In this document: in pieces, positions 10,485 to 21,032 of the stretch
Layout: each line of letters begins with the position of its first letter
How positions within the stretch are numbered: the first letter of the stretch is position 1
Assembly: GCA_033239125.1 (NCBI GenBank)
Contig: BSWB01000005.1
Coordinates: 16,049,447 to 16,113,446 of the forward strand
DNA from: Fagopyrum homotropicum
Taxonomy: Eukaryota > Streptophyta > Magnoliopsida > Caryophyllales > Polygonaceae
Reading direction: 5' to 3'
Length of the DNA stretch: 64,000 bases
Position numbers and translations under genes: made by a program
Notes under the pieces: model-generated
Seen by the model: only the letters and a program-made list of their open reading frames with translations
The model's database searches: none
Told to the model about the DNA's origin: nothing

Positions 10485-12299
10485 AAAGCTCCTGAATTTG
10501 GTCAAGCTAATGACCTTAAAGAAGCGCTTAATGGGAGGCAACCCATTGGTACATATTTTTCCCTTTCTTTTTCTTGCTTTTGCTTGATCTTACTCTTGGT
10601 GTGTTTTGTTTTTCTTTTGTGTTTTTGGGTGCTAGATCTTGTTGATTGTCATGAGTTATGAGATGTTGGAGGTCATGTGAAGGCCTCATGGAATGGTTGA
10701 AGAAGCAAGATCCGAGCACATGGACAAGGAAGAAAGCACCCAGGAAATCGGACTGTTCATGCACAAAATCGGCCGATTTTCCTGGGTTGCTTGGCCGATT
10801 TTTCCTCTGTAAAGAAAGTGATGATCTCCAATCAAGCATGGGTGGAGCGGACGTGGAACTTGGATGGCTTGCGGTGCCAAGCGCGGGTTCCGACACCATC
10901 ATGAACATCAAGAGCTCTCTACCATCCTTGATCAATCATCCACCATCATCATCCAATGTGAACCGAAATACCAAAGCATCACCAATTTTACATTGTGAGG
11001 ACTCTCTTTCACTTCTTTATTTAGTTTCTACATTGGGGACAATGTGTTTCTAAGTATGGGGTGGGGTTTTCATGATCACTTGCATGATTAGCATCTAGTA
11101 TAGTTTCTTTTTGTCACATGTTTCATTATGTCTTGCATTGTACATACATATTTCGAAAAATCCAAAAAAATTCAGAAAATTTTAAAAATTTTAGTGCTTC
11201 TAAGGCTTGGATATGACCCTAATGATTGAACCTTGTCTTGTGGATTGGCTATGGATGGCCTTATGTGTTAAATTGATGAATGTATATGTGGACTTGAAGT
11301 ACTTCTCTTGAAACCATGAATGATTGGTGATCATGAATGTTTGCCTTGATTGAATAGAGTATTGAAAGTCGAAATTGCATGCTAGTTCTTGCACATCAAT
11401 TAGGAGTGATTAAGGCAATTCATTTTCCTCTACTTCTCATCTTGATCATGTTGCTTGAGCACCTCAATTGATATAAATTGACCTCTTTTGACCCATCCGG
11501 GAATAGGAGCATGCTAGTGTGTTGATGTGTGTGAAAAGCAAGTGTGGGGTGAAGTTGTTGATGAAAGAATGATGTGAATAAAATGCTGAATTTGTTGTGA
11601 AAGTGTAGACAAAAATATAGGTTTGGGGACGTTGGTTTAAATGACAAGTAACTCGGTACACTTCACATGATCGGGTGTTGGTGCCTTGCCAAAGTCAAAT
11701 AAACCGATAGTCCTAACGAGCTTTGGTATGTGTGCCCGGTGTGGATGCATCTCGAAAAATAGAAAAAGCCCGAGAATGGCTAATCACCAAGGTTTCGGCT
11801 TTTGCACACCAATGCCATTGTCTCAAAAATAAAAGAAAGAAAAGAAAATGAAGAAAAATATACACTTGAGGGAAGTTGATAAGAAAATTTGAAGTTGTGT
11901 TGTTTAGTTCCTTTCCCGGATTAGCATCACATAGCCTAGAAAATTCCCACCTAATCACAACGTTTCTTGGCCTTCTATTTCACAAGTCCTTATGACCTAC
12001 TTGCATGTGTGTAAGACTAAGTGATTTAGATTGGATATGCTCATGATCATCTTGACTTCTTCATCTTTACACTTCATTTCATGCTTTCTAGTTAAGTGTA
12101 ATTGTCTTTCCATGCTTTCATTAATTTGATGCATAATTGCTTGCCCATTGCCATGAAACATGACTATGAAGGTGATCCAATATTAGAAGCACAACTCCAA
12201 AAGATTTTGCCATTTTTCTGCATACATAAATCATGTCATCTCTTAGTCTATAGTTGGGAATTTGCTCGGGGACGAGCAAACCTTAAGTATGGGTATTTT
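10485..12299 (+). other. 3' noncoding region of the Athila-like element, no env-like frame
   Basis: About 1.8 kb separates pol and the 3' LTR. In Athila this slot can hold an env-like gene. Here the longest frame is about 130 codons and has no recognisable domain or membrane segment. The region holds one AAATCGGCCGATTT cluster (10741-10807) and an A/T-rich tract (11155-11195). It also holds two GGGGAC hairpins, each followed by TAAGTATGGG, at 11030-11066 and 12262-12299. The second of these abuts the 3' LTR and takes the place of the polypurine tract. Confidence 0.85.
12262..12299 (+). promoter_or_regulatory. Conserved hairpin plus plus-strand priming region (PPT position)
   Basis: TTGCTCGGGGACGAGCAA is a perfect stem around a GGGGAC loop. 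It is followed by TTAAGTATGGGTATTTT directly at the LTR start TGATAAC. The related outer element at 32769-32807 has the same arrangement on the minus strand. The position requires a plus-strand priming role. The role of the hairpin is unknown to me. Confidence 0.7.
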
Positions 12300-14122
12300 T
12301 GATAACAAGATTTATGACTTAGGATTAGGTAGTCATTTAGATAGATTTCTCATTCATTCGTGCGAGTTTTGGCATTGATTCATGACGTCTTCGCTCAATT
12401 CACGCACATTTCTAGAAAAGACGTCTACACTACCTTTTATCGGTTTTGTAGGTAATTCGGGGATCTATTGGACGTTAATCGATACATTTGAGGGCCAAGC
12501 CTCATGATGGTACACATCCAAAGCTTTGGAGGAGCATAATTGGAGCAACAAAGGACGCAAAGACCACTATTGGTGCAAGCAATGGATCAACTCATGGCTA
12601 AACGAGCATAACAAGTTTCTGCTGAAGAAAATCGGACCAGCAAGCAGCTAAATCGGCCGATTTATTGCTCTGGGTCGATTTTTAGGCCTTTGACAGCTTA
12701 AAGCCACGTGTCCCACGATCTCTTGCCCGTCCTTGCTCTTGGTGGAGAATATAAGTGGTCCTTCAGGTGGTTGCTGAGCATCTCTCCTCTCCCACACTCT
12801 CATTGACAGCTCATTTTGATTTTGGAGAAAGATTGGAGGAGAAGAAAAGCTCTCAAGGATTGAAGGAAGAAGAAGAACACCATTCTAAGAGTTTAGAGTG
12901 ATTTTGAGTGATTTTGTAGTCTTGGATTGAAGAACTAATTGCAAGGATTGTTAAGAACGTTTTGCATCTTCATTTTAGAGTTTGTAAGTCTTGCTACAAC
13001 TTGGATTTGGCTGAGATTTATTGATTTAGCTTACTCATCTTTCATTACTCATCTATGAACACCATGTATGCTTGCTTGATGATTTCGGATCTTGATATGC
13101 ATATTATTGGCTAGTTTCTTGTGATTTTAGAGTGATGGATTGATGGTTATGGCTAGGGTGATGATAGGATGGGCTTAAATGTCAGTTTAGGATGATTTAT
13201 ATGCACGAAACTCACAACAGAAGGAAAAATCGACATGTTCATCAGATAAATCGGCCGATTTATCTGTAGAACAGCCCGATTTATTCTTCTGTTGCTCTTT
13301 AAATGATAAATCTGCATGCTAGGGTGTTTGGTTGTTTAAATCCTAGTGTTTATTAAGCCTAATTTAGCTTAGTATCACCTAATGCTACCAATCTAAGTGA
13401 GGGAAGAGATCTACCCGATGATTTCCGACCTTAGATACCTAAGATGATGAATGCTAGGTAGTAGTGAGCCTCATAAGCCGCTATTGGATCGAGTGTGCTA
13501 GGATTATTGCTTGAGATTTCCTTATTCCGAGACTTACCCGGTAAGGAGAGGGTTACCCTTAAGTAGCATCTAGTTTGTGCGAAATTCCTTACTCTAACCC
13601 CTTGAGACCTACCCGGTAATAGGAGTTTGATGTGGGATTAGTGAAGTGAGAGACTTACCCGGTAATCGCTTCCATTAGTGAACATTCTTTCCTAAACACC
13701 ATAGTTTGTCCTTAGAATCCTTAGAACCTTGAGCCCTATGCCATAACCGGAAATCTTGACCTCTAGAATCTACTTTTCTCTCTTGATCATATACTTGTGC
13801 TTTGTGTTACTTACTCGTTTGCTAGCTTAATTTGTTAGTTGTTTTATTACTTTGCTTGACTTGTGATCTTTGTTTGATCACCATAAAAACCAACCAAAAA
13901 TATTGCGTTTTCCATTTTCTTTGTTCCTCATCTTATCTTAGTCTAGATTCACACTATCTTTGATCATTGCTTGACTCTATCTCACCTTAGTCTTTGTGTT
14001 TGATCTCGGAATACTTACCTTTCTACAAACGTCCCGTACACTGCGGGTTCGCTAGGTAGTTTAGGATTTTAGTTCGAGTTTATAAATTTAAAGCTTTTTG
14101 TGCTACTAATCCTAGCGTAACA
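12300..14122 (+). repeat. 3' LTR of the Athila-like element
   Basis: The 1823-bp copy of 2739-4561 has three visible substitutions and no indels. It ends CGTAACA and is followed by the right target duplication GGCCA. Confidence 0.97.
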
Positions 14123-14127
14123 GGCCA
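14123..14127. repeat. Right target-site duplication GGCCA
   Basis: This is an exact match to 2734-2738 and confirms one insertion event into the copia gag. Confidence 0.97.
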
Positions 14128-14863
14128 CGACCACGCTTCCCGGACGGTGGCTCTGGAGTGGTGCCCGACGGTGGTGACGGTGAACCGGTGGCCGAAGTGG
14201 AGCCCGACAAATGAGCCGCATTGAAGGCGGTAGATGAGCTCGATGTAGTCTACGACACCATCCGGGTTTCTTCATGTAACAATTGAGATCGAGCTTTTTT
14301 GAAACTCGGAAGTGGATCTCTATGTTGAATAAAACTCGCAACAACGTTGTATTTCGCAGGTAAACCCAAAATAAGTTGAAGAAAGAGACAGGTTTCAGGA
14401 ACCGATGAGCCAACTCCTTTGAGTTGATCTGCCAAAGACTTGAGTTGAAGACAATAAGCTTTAAATGATGCAAAGCCAGATAACTTACAATTGGAGAACT
14501 CATGTTCGAGGTAAACGGCACGAGTGTTTTTGTTATCTTGAAAGATGTCTTGGACATAATTTCATGCTTGAAGCGCAATATCATCAAAGTCAAGGATTTG
14601 CAACAGAATGTCCCGGGAGATGGTACTGTAAATTCATTGGAGACCGCAACGTCTACTTGAAGCCATAATGAATCGTCAATATTCGTTGCCTTGGGACCCT
14701 TCACATCGATATGATCGAGACCGTTGTGTGCTTTCGCAGTAACGCGAAAAAGGGTTACCCAAGACGCATATGGAGTGTCATGGTCGAGGACGAGGGAAAT
14801 GTTGTTATTGATGTTTGAGATTCCTAAGGCTGAATGGAAAGAAGGTTTCCGTTGGGCGGCCAT
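14128..14863 (-). pseudogene. Ty1/copia gag relic
   Basis: On the minus strand the frame starts at ATG 14863 (MAAQRKPSFHSALGISN). It keeps typical copia gag (UBN2-type) pieces: LVLDHDTPYASWVTLF early, then ADQLKGVGSSVPETCLFLQLILGLPAKYNVVASFIQ in another frame at 14250-14435. The frame changes mark small indels. It joins directly to the protease part at 2738 once the inserted gypsy element is removed. Arg/His/Pro-rich translation near 14150 is the frame-shifted linker. Confidence 0.88.
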
Positions 14864-14933
14864 CGAAGAATGTGTATGAAGGGGAACGAACTTAGGGTTT
14901 AGAGAAGAGCGGAAGAGATTAGAGGAACGATAA

Positions 14934-15141
14934 GTCTGATACCATGTGAGAATAGAATGAATTTCCTTTAGGTTTCCGTCATTAGACAGCTCATATTAAT
15001 AACAAACGAAATTTACATAATTACATTAGGGTACCCCTCTATTTACACTAATTACATAAGCTATCACTTTCCTATTGTCATTAACTCGTGGCCATCGTTC
15101 TTCATTGTGCATCGTTGATTGGCCCTCCTTGTACCTTACCA
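14934..15141 (-). mobile_element. 5' LTR and tRNA-Met primer site of the copia relic
   Basis: Minus-strand TGGTATCAGAC (14934-14944) resembles the initiator tRNA-Met primer site. It abuts an LTR of about 197 bp (14945-15141) that in minus orientation starts TGGTAAGG and ends TTCTCACA. The partner LTR lies outside the window, so the outer edge at 15141 rests on the TG/CA rule alone. Confidence 0.72.
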
Positions 15142-15468
15142 ATGTATAATGAACGTTTTATAACACTAGAATTATTAAGTATAATGAGTCAAATTCATCG
15201 TTGTTGGTTAATGCGTAAAGAGCACATGAATACGCAAATTTGAAGCAATTCTCTTCGATCTTTTGGTTAAAAACACTTGGGTGTACACTGTCCAATCTTT
15301 GAATTGGCCGGAGGCTTCTATTATTTCATGGCTTTGGTTATAGTGCATACGAAACATGGAAAGATATATACATTTAACACTACTATAAACATTAAATAAT
15401 ACATCTAATATATTACTATAGTGCATCTAGATATTCAATTATGCATTCGTCACATTTAAAGGATATCG
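15142..15468. other. Intergenic, nothing recognised
   Basis: This is AT-rich unique-looking sequence. Short open frames here lack family motifs. Confidence 0.6.
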
Positions 15469-15476
15469 GTTACATC

Positions 15477-16571
15477 TATAGGTGTGAAACAGGGCCAACG
15501 GGTCGGTTTCTGGTCGGGTTCGGGTCAAGCTCGGGTTGAAACGGGTCGGGTCAATAAAATGCTTGGTTATTACCGGATTGGTTCGGGTCGGGTCGGTTTG
15601 GGCCGGGTATCGATTATTCGGGTTATAACGGGTTATCGGGTAGCATCGGTTTTCGGGTCATAACGGGTCGGTTTAACTCGCTTCTTGATAGCGGTGTTAA
15701 ACGGGGCCAACGGGTCAGTTCGGTTCGGTCACAACAAGCTCGGGTTCAAACGTGTCGGGTCAAACCAATCTCTCTCTTTTTAGCGGTTTGTTTCGGGTCG
15801 GGTCGGTTTGGATCGGGCATCAATTGTTCGGGTTCAAATGGGCCGGGTCAAAACAATCTCTCTTTTTAACGTTTTATTTTGGGTCAAGTCGGTTTAGATC
15901 GGGTATCAATTTAGGTTAATACTGGTTTGAATCGTGTATCAATTAATTTGATTATGACAATAACCGACATATCGTTAATATAATTTTATATTAATCAACT
16001 ATTACTTTCTTAAACTAGTGGGAAGCACAATATATATATTATTTGATACTTTATTTGAAAGTAGCATTTTATTCAAATGTAACTATTTATCACTTTTCAC
16101 CTAATCGGATAATAATCCGTTGATATTTGGTTGATCTGTTTGATCCAAATTATAAAATATTGTATTTGAAAAAACGATTTTAGTCAGATTGAATAATTAT
16201 CCGCGAATACTTGGGTGATTTATTTGATCGAAATGATTTTAGCGTGATCCGTTTGATTGAAAATGACTTTAACCTGATCTGGATATCCGACTAGTCCATT
16301 TGATCTATATATCTAATGTGAATGTTCCATTTGATCCATATATGATTTTTTTTCCCCATTTTGTTTGTTATAAAGTGTACAATAAATTATATCATAGTCA
16401 ATTAGTCACATAATATAACTCAAATGAAAGTGAAAAGCGTATAATTGATAAAAAAAATTTTTAAAGAAACTTAAAAACCACTTTAAGACATCTTTTCTCC
16501 AACAAGGTAAAAAAAGTTAATAATTCAAAAATGTCATCATATATACTTATACAATTATACTATGTATTATG

Positions 16572-16618
<47 letters not shown>

Positions 16619-17358
16619 AAATTGAAAATTAAAGTTGGAAAATAATTCTAATAAGTAATTAGTAAACCATAAGTTAAAACCAAAATTTATTTAACGAGTT
16701 AAAAACATTGATACATTACATTTATCGTGTCGGAGTTGCAGAATGTCATTGTAGACTTATAGTTATAGTATGAAATATGAAATATGTATTTGAATAAAAA
16801 AATATCTGTAAAATTCCAAATCTTAAAAGTTATAGTATGGATTATGTATTTATGTGAAAAAACGACTTTAGTCGGTTTGAATAATTATCCAAAAATATTT
16901 GGGTGATTTGTTTATCAAAAGATCTTTAACCAGATTTCGATACCCGACTTAGAGAATGGATTATGTAATATGTATTTATTATGTCATTTTAGACTTATAA
17001 TATAAACTTATAGTATTCATTATGCCATTCTATACTTATCGGGTTACTTCGGGTCGGATTACTTTGGGCCAGGTTACTTCAGGCCGGGTTACTTCAGGCT
17101 ATCGGGATACTTTGGGCTATCGGGTCACTTCGGGGCGGGTTACTTTCGGCCGGGTTACTTCAGGTCGGGTTATTTTTGGCTATCAGGTCACTCGGGTCGG
17201 GCCACTTTGGGCTAGCGGGTTACTTCGGGTCATTTATTACTTCGGGTTAAATCGGTTTCAAACGGGTCGGTTCCGGACATTCTTTTTTTTTCAAAATTTT
17301 TGGGCCAGGTCGGGTTCGAATCCGGGTTTAGTGGTCGGGTCAACTTTTGACAACTATT
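15477..17358. mobile_element. Non-autonomous hAT-like element with CGGGTCGGGTT subterminal repeats
   Basis: The element is flanked by a perfect 8-bp duplication GTTACATC (15469-15476, 17359-17366). Its ends are imperfect inverted repeats, TATAGGTGTGAAA on the left and AATAGTTGTCAAAA read inward from the right. Both subterminal regions (15500-15910 and 17035-17340) are packed with CGGGTC, CGGGTTACTTCGGG and similar units. The AT-rich core includes a (TA)n tract at 16574-16616. No transposase is seen. The 8-bp target site and the repeat-rich ends fit hAT. The apparent frame RVTSGRVTSG near 17022 is just translated subterminal repeat. Confidence 0.75.
16574..16616. repeat. (TA)n microsatellite
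   Basis: This is an uninterrupted TA tract inside the hAT-like element. Confidence 0.95.
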
Positions 17359-17366
17359 GTTACATC

Positions 17367-17789
17367 CAACAATAATAGGCATTATCTAAATACATCTTTT
17401 TACTTCTGGGCTGAGTCATTACACTTAGGCCTAAGATGATAAATTATTTTTCTTTGTGATTATGATGATTATCTCATTCTTTTGTATGGTTAAGATGTTT
17501 TAGCTAGGATATTATCTTTTATGATAGTATTATATACTGTATAGTTAGCTCTCACCAAGTTTAGGATTTCTAGATATGATATAGATTACTGTGCATGGGT
17601 GACACAGATCCCGGTCTTGTTCGATGCTGGCAAGATTTCATCCGAAAATAGAAATTATGTCCCATCCCATTCCACCATGTTCTTAACTTCTTCGTCCCGT
17701 TAGACTCGTCTTGTCTCGTGTATAATAAGAGTTTTTAATTTCAAATATAAAATAAATATATATAATCCTTAATCTTAATTCTTAGTTAT
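17367..17789. other. Intergenic, nothing recognised
   Basis: No coding pattern or repeat structure was identified. The sequence leads into a MULE-like relic. Confidence 0.5.
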
Positions 17790-18402
17790 ATGCTAAAAAT
17801 TACACCCAGGCCCAAACTGGAAAATATGTTTGTTGGGTATACCCATGCCCGACTTATTGGTGATCGATCAAATTTAGAAAATTCTAGCATATATCATTCG
17901 AGACTATCCCGGGAGAGGATTCAATTGACCGTTCGAATCCTGATTTTCGATATGATCTGGAATAACGCCAACAATGAGTGTTTCATCCTATTGTTGGAGA
18001 TTTATAACAACCTGAAGAAGCTTAAGGTTAAAACGACATGCCATGATTCATATTGGGGGGAAGCTCACGGGTTGCCTTGTGCCATGAGTTTGCCATTGCT
18101 CTTAGGGATTGGGTGCCAATAACCGTTGATCAAATACATCTTTTTTGGAGGCAAGTTTGATGGGAAAGTTTAAATCCTTTTGTTTTTCCCCATCGTATAC
18201 AATACAATATGTTGTGATCTTATACTTTATTTGGTTTCTTGTAGGTGAGATCCATAAGGTTATTAAACCGTACATAGTTTCAGCTATGAAAGTCCCGATG
18301 GATGGTCATTGTGGATATAGATCCTTCGTTAAAGTGTTGGGCTATTCTGAAGATGAATATTTGATCGTACGAAAGGAAACGACTTCTGAGTTGGGTACTT
18401 AA
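17790..18402 (+). pseudogene. MULE/FAR1-like transposase tail with OTU protease relic
   Basis: The 17790-18122 frame contains CHDSYWGEAHGLPCAMSL, which resembles the SWIM-type zinc finger of MULE and FAR1-related transposases (usual form CxC...HGLPCAH), with the final His lost. The 18145-18402 frame contains VPMDGHCGYRSFVKVLGYSEDE. This matches the catalytic block of OTU cysteine proteases (DGNC.FR) that are fused to some plant MULE transposases. The frames are short and separated by stops, so it is a dead fragment. The family call rests on these two motifs only. Confidence 0.6.
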
Positions 18403-18420
18403 GGAATACTTTGTATGCAA

Positions 18421-19011
18421 ATGTGAGCATGTCCATTTTTAACTTATTTTATCATCTTTGGTTCATGCCAACTTATTTGTTACCCTACTTCCTTGTTACT
18501 CCTCACATGCATCTTGCCAATTAACACATTCATTAACAACGTAGGTTGGACACGTAGTGGACCGTGTCTGCCACAACATTGGATGAAGTTCCCTATTGTC
18601 GGTCTCACATCGGAAACATATTATCGATGCGTTGTGGCTTGACTTGAGAGGATGTTGGAGACTTGCTTACCGATGATGTCCATTGTTGAGAACCAGGAAC
18701 CACCGACATAAATCCGTGCAAATAGCCTTGGTGGGGAGACACATTTTGTATCAATGAGCTACAGTGTAATCGAAACTTAGTTTTATTGTTCCTTTTTTAT
18801 ACTAACTCCTTGATTGTGGTGTACCCGACCTTATAGGTTAGATTCTCGAAAGATTCACCTTTGCCCTCTCTACCAATTGGATGAACACATCATCATGGCC
18901 CCATTGTGAAAGGATGAGACACACCTTTCATTGAGAGAAAGATGCATAAGATCACCATCGACAACTTGAGTTCCCACCAACTAGGACACAAGTAAAAATC
19001 AACTGAGGGTC
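18421..19011. other. Intergenic or decayed repeat
   Basis: The segment around 18587-18720 (CGGTCTCACATCGGAAACAT and following) has the look of an old LTR or TRIM end. I could not find a partner or target duplication. Confidence 0.35.
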
Positions 19012-19201
19012 CGTTTGGAATCACTAAGAATCATTCCCCAAAACATAATAATTGCGAATCAATAAAAAATCATGTTTGTTTAGGACTAAAATGGAATGTT
19101 ACAAGTCTTTTAACATAGGAAAGTAACCTAACCATTTTCATAATTTTTCCCTTTACCATTTTCATTTTGTTTTCATTCCACCACTCCAACCAAACAGGCA
19201 C
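19012..19201. mobile_element. Probable MITE (GGTCCGTTTGG ends)
   Basis: Left end GGGTCCGTTTGGAATC and right end CCAACCAAACAGGCAC form imperfect inverted repeats about 190 bp apart. This is the common plant MITE pattern. No clean target duplication was seen, so the superfamily is open. Confidence 0.45.
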
Positions 19202-20950
19202 TAAATGTCTATGTATAGGTTGAAGTTATTATAAGCTAGTTTTTATTATTATAAAAATGTCTACGTATCGGTTTTTGTGTAATACAAAATTTGGATTCAA
19301 GTTATGAGAAATATAATGAATGTTTTGACGAATTGTTGTTATAACTTTGTAATGGAACCTTATTAAACATTTAGCTTGAAAATGTCCAAATTATTCACAC
19401 TTCAACTTATTACTTTCTCTTCAACTTATTTTATCTTGTTGAAAATATAAATTTCACTTCAAGTTATTTTATATTAATTTCTAATAACGGCACACAAGAA
19501 AAAAAAAAACTTAAAATCATTTCAAGTTAGGCTCACTTTGATGCACAGTCGTACTGCACGTCAGAGAATATAACTTATGCGAAGTTTCAGTGCGTGTCAT
19601 TAAATCCGACGTCGTGCATTTAACCATTCAGATAATCATAATTTTTTTTAATTTTTTTGGAATTACTCACATTTCTTACGTAAACTTTTTATTAAAAAAA
19701 ATATATTTAAAATTAGAATTTTTCCGTTTGGTACCCTCGAGTTTTTGACTTTTCCGGATGATGTCTAAAATTTTTCACGTTTCCGCTTAGTACCCTTGAG
19801 GTTTCAGTTATTCGGTTCCGTAACCTTATTTCTTAATTTCTGTCTAGAATAACGTTTATTATATTAAAATTAAAAAAAAAAAAAAAAGAAAAGCTGTAGA
19901 AAACAACATTATTGATTACTTCGACCTTTCGCACAACAGATGGAGGATACAAACCTCTGACATTGCTACAGACAGAGGAGGAAGGCCTTCCGAGAGCAAG
20001 TCGATCTCAACGTTGCTACAGGGTGGCTATCGCTTTTGCATCGAAGCCTGGGCGGTCAAGCAACTACAGGGTGGCTATCGCTTCCGAGAGCAAGAACCGC
20101 AACCGTAACTCCAACAAGTTATAGTTACTTAATTATGTGATGTTCGGGTATCAAAGGATTGATGTTTGTATTGTGTTCGATGAATTGTTTTCTTAAATTA
20201 GTTGTACTGTGTCAACTAAAGCAAACACCAGGGAAATCAGCAAGTATTTGCAGGCTGAGTATGCCACCGACCGGTCATCTTACCTTCAAATCAACCAACT
20301 ATGAATTTTTAACTTTCCTTCATTTAGTTCATAAACAAATACGTAATTGTCCCTATTGTTGAATATAATACATAACACATGTTCAACTTATTTCGTATTA
20401 GTCCTCAATTCATCGTGGTAAATCAGTACAATTGGGCAGCACAAAATCATTTTCTCATGAATGAACAAAATAGGCTTGATATTATCATTCAGCAACTGAA
20501 GTTATTGCATGTGCTTATGTGGTTACTGTTAAGTGTTAAGAATGCTAGTTTTGACGTAAACATAGGTGCTTCGTGATATCATTTTTGATGATCAGAACTT
20601 TTGGTGGTGAAGTGATGTTAATACTTCTTAAAACTAGATATTGTGGCCCTGATCAGAACTTAGTTACTTATATGGTGTGTCCGTTGCCGTCTTCGAGCAC
20701 CGCGACCCTTGCCGCTTACTATAACCATAAGCTTCACCGTCTTCGCCACCAGACTCTGGAGAATGACTTGTAAACATAATAAACAATAGAAATATATGAA
20801 ACGGTCTGGTCGCCAGCCAAACATTGTTACTTGTGAGGAAAGGCAAATACCTTGAAAAGGTTTGGACAAAATGAGGTTATCCATACTTACTTCTATATAA
20901 TATCATCCAAATGCAATTTTTATAACTTCTGCTATACTTTTTCAACATTC
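19202..20950. other. Intergenic, AT-rich
   Basis: No gene was recognised. CTACAGGGTGGCTATCGCTT is repeated directly at 20016 and 20064, next to duplicated CCGAGAGCAAG (19989, 20093). This points to a small local duplication. Short frames at 19912-20773 have no family features. Confidence 0.5.
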
Positions 20951-20966
20951 CATATATATAAATATA
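20951..20966 (+). promoter_or_regulatory. TATA box of the first F-box/kelch gene
   Basis: CATATATATAAATATAC lies about 75 bp before the ATG at 21033. That leaves about 40-45 bp of 5' leader, which is normal for a plant gene. Confidence 0.6.
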
Positions 20967-21032
20967 CACACTATTCCGATCAACAAAATTTATACCACCA
21001 TAGTACATACAACTTTTCTCTTTAATAAAATT

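Larger units (their letters stand above)
2739..14122 (+). mobile_element. Young, near-complete Athila-like Ty3/gypsy retrotransposon (11,384 bp)
   Basis: The element has 1823-bp LTRs with TG...CA ends, a perfect 5-bp target duplication (GGCCA), an 18-nt primer site for tRNA-Asp, a gag-pol frame and a long 3' noncoding region with a conserved hairpin before the 3' LTR. Large LTRs, a tRNA-Asp primer site, a gag without a CCHC knuckle and the pol order PR-RT-RH-IN all fit the Athila lineage. By eye the two LTRs differ at only three sites (3674/13235, 4144/13705, 4440/14001), so the insertion is recent. The only coding lesion I found is an in-frame TGA in gag. No env-like frame is left between pol and the 3' LTR. 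The element is inserted in the gag part of a minus-strand copia element. Confidence 0.96.

Noticed and set aside
3067..10807. Regularly recurring palindromes considered as a CRISPR-like array
   Set aside because: Spacing is irregular and kilobase-scale, copies are inside LTRs and coding sequence, and the genome is plant nuclear. There is no cas context.
10658..11053. 131-codon frame in the slot where Athila may have an env-like gene
   Set aside because: No signal peptide, membrane segment or recognisable motif. The frame spans a palindrome module and looks incidental.
17022..17375. Frame rich in RVTSGRVTSG repeats
   Set aside because: It is the translation of CGGGTTACTTCGGG subterminal repeats of a hAT-like element, not a protein gene.
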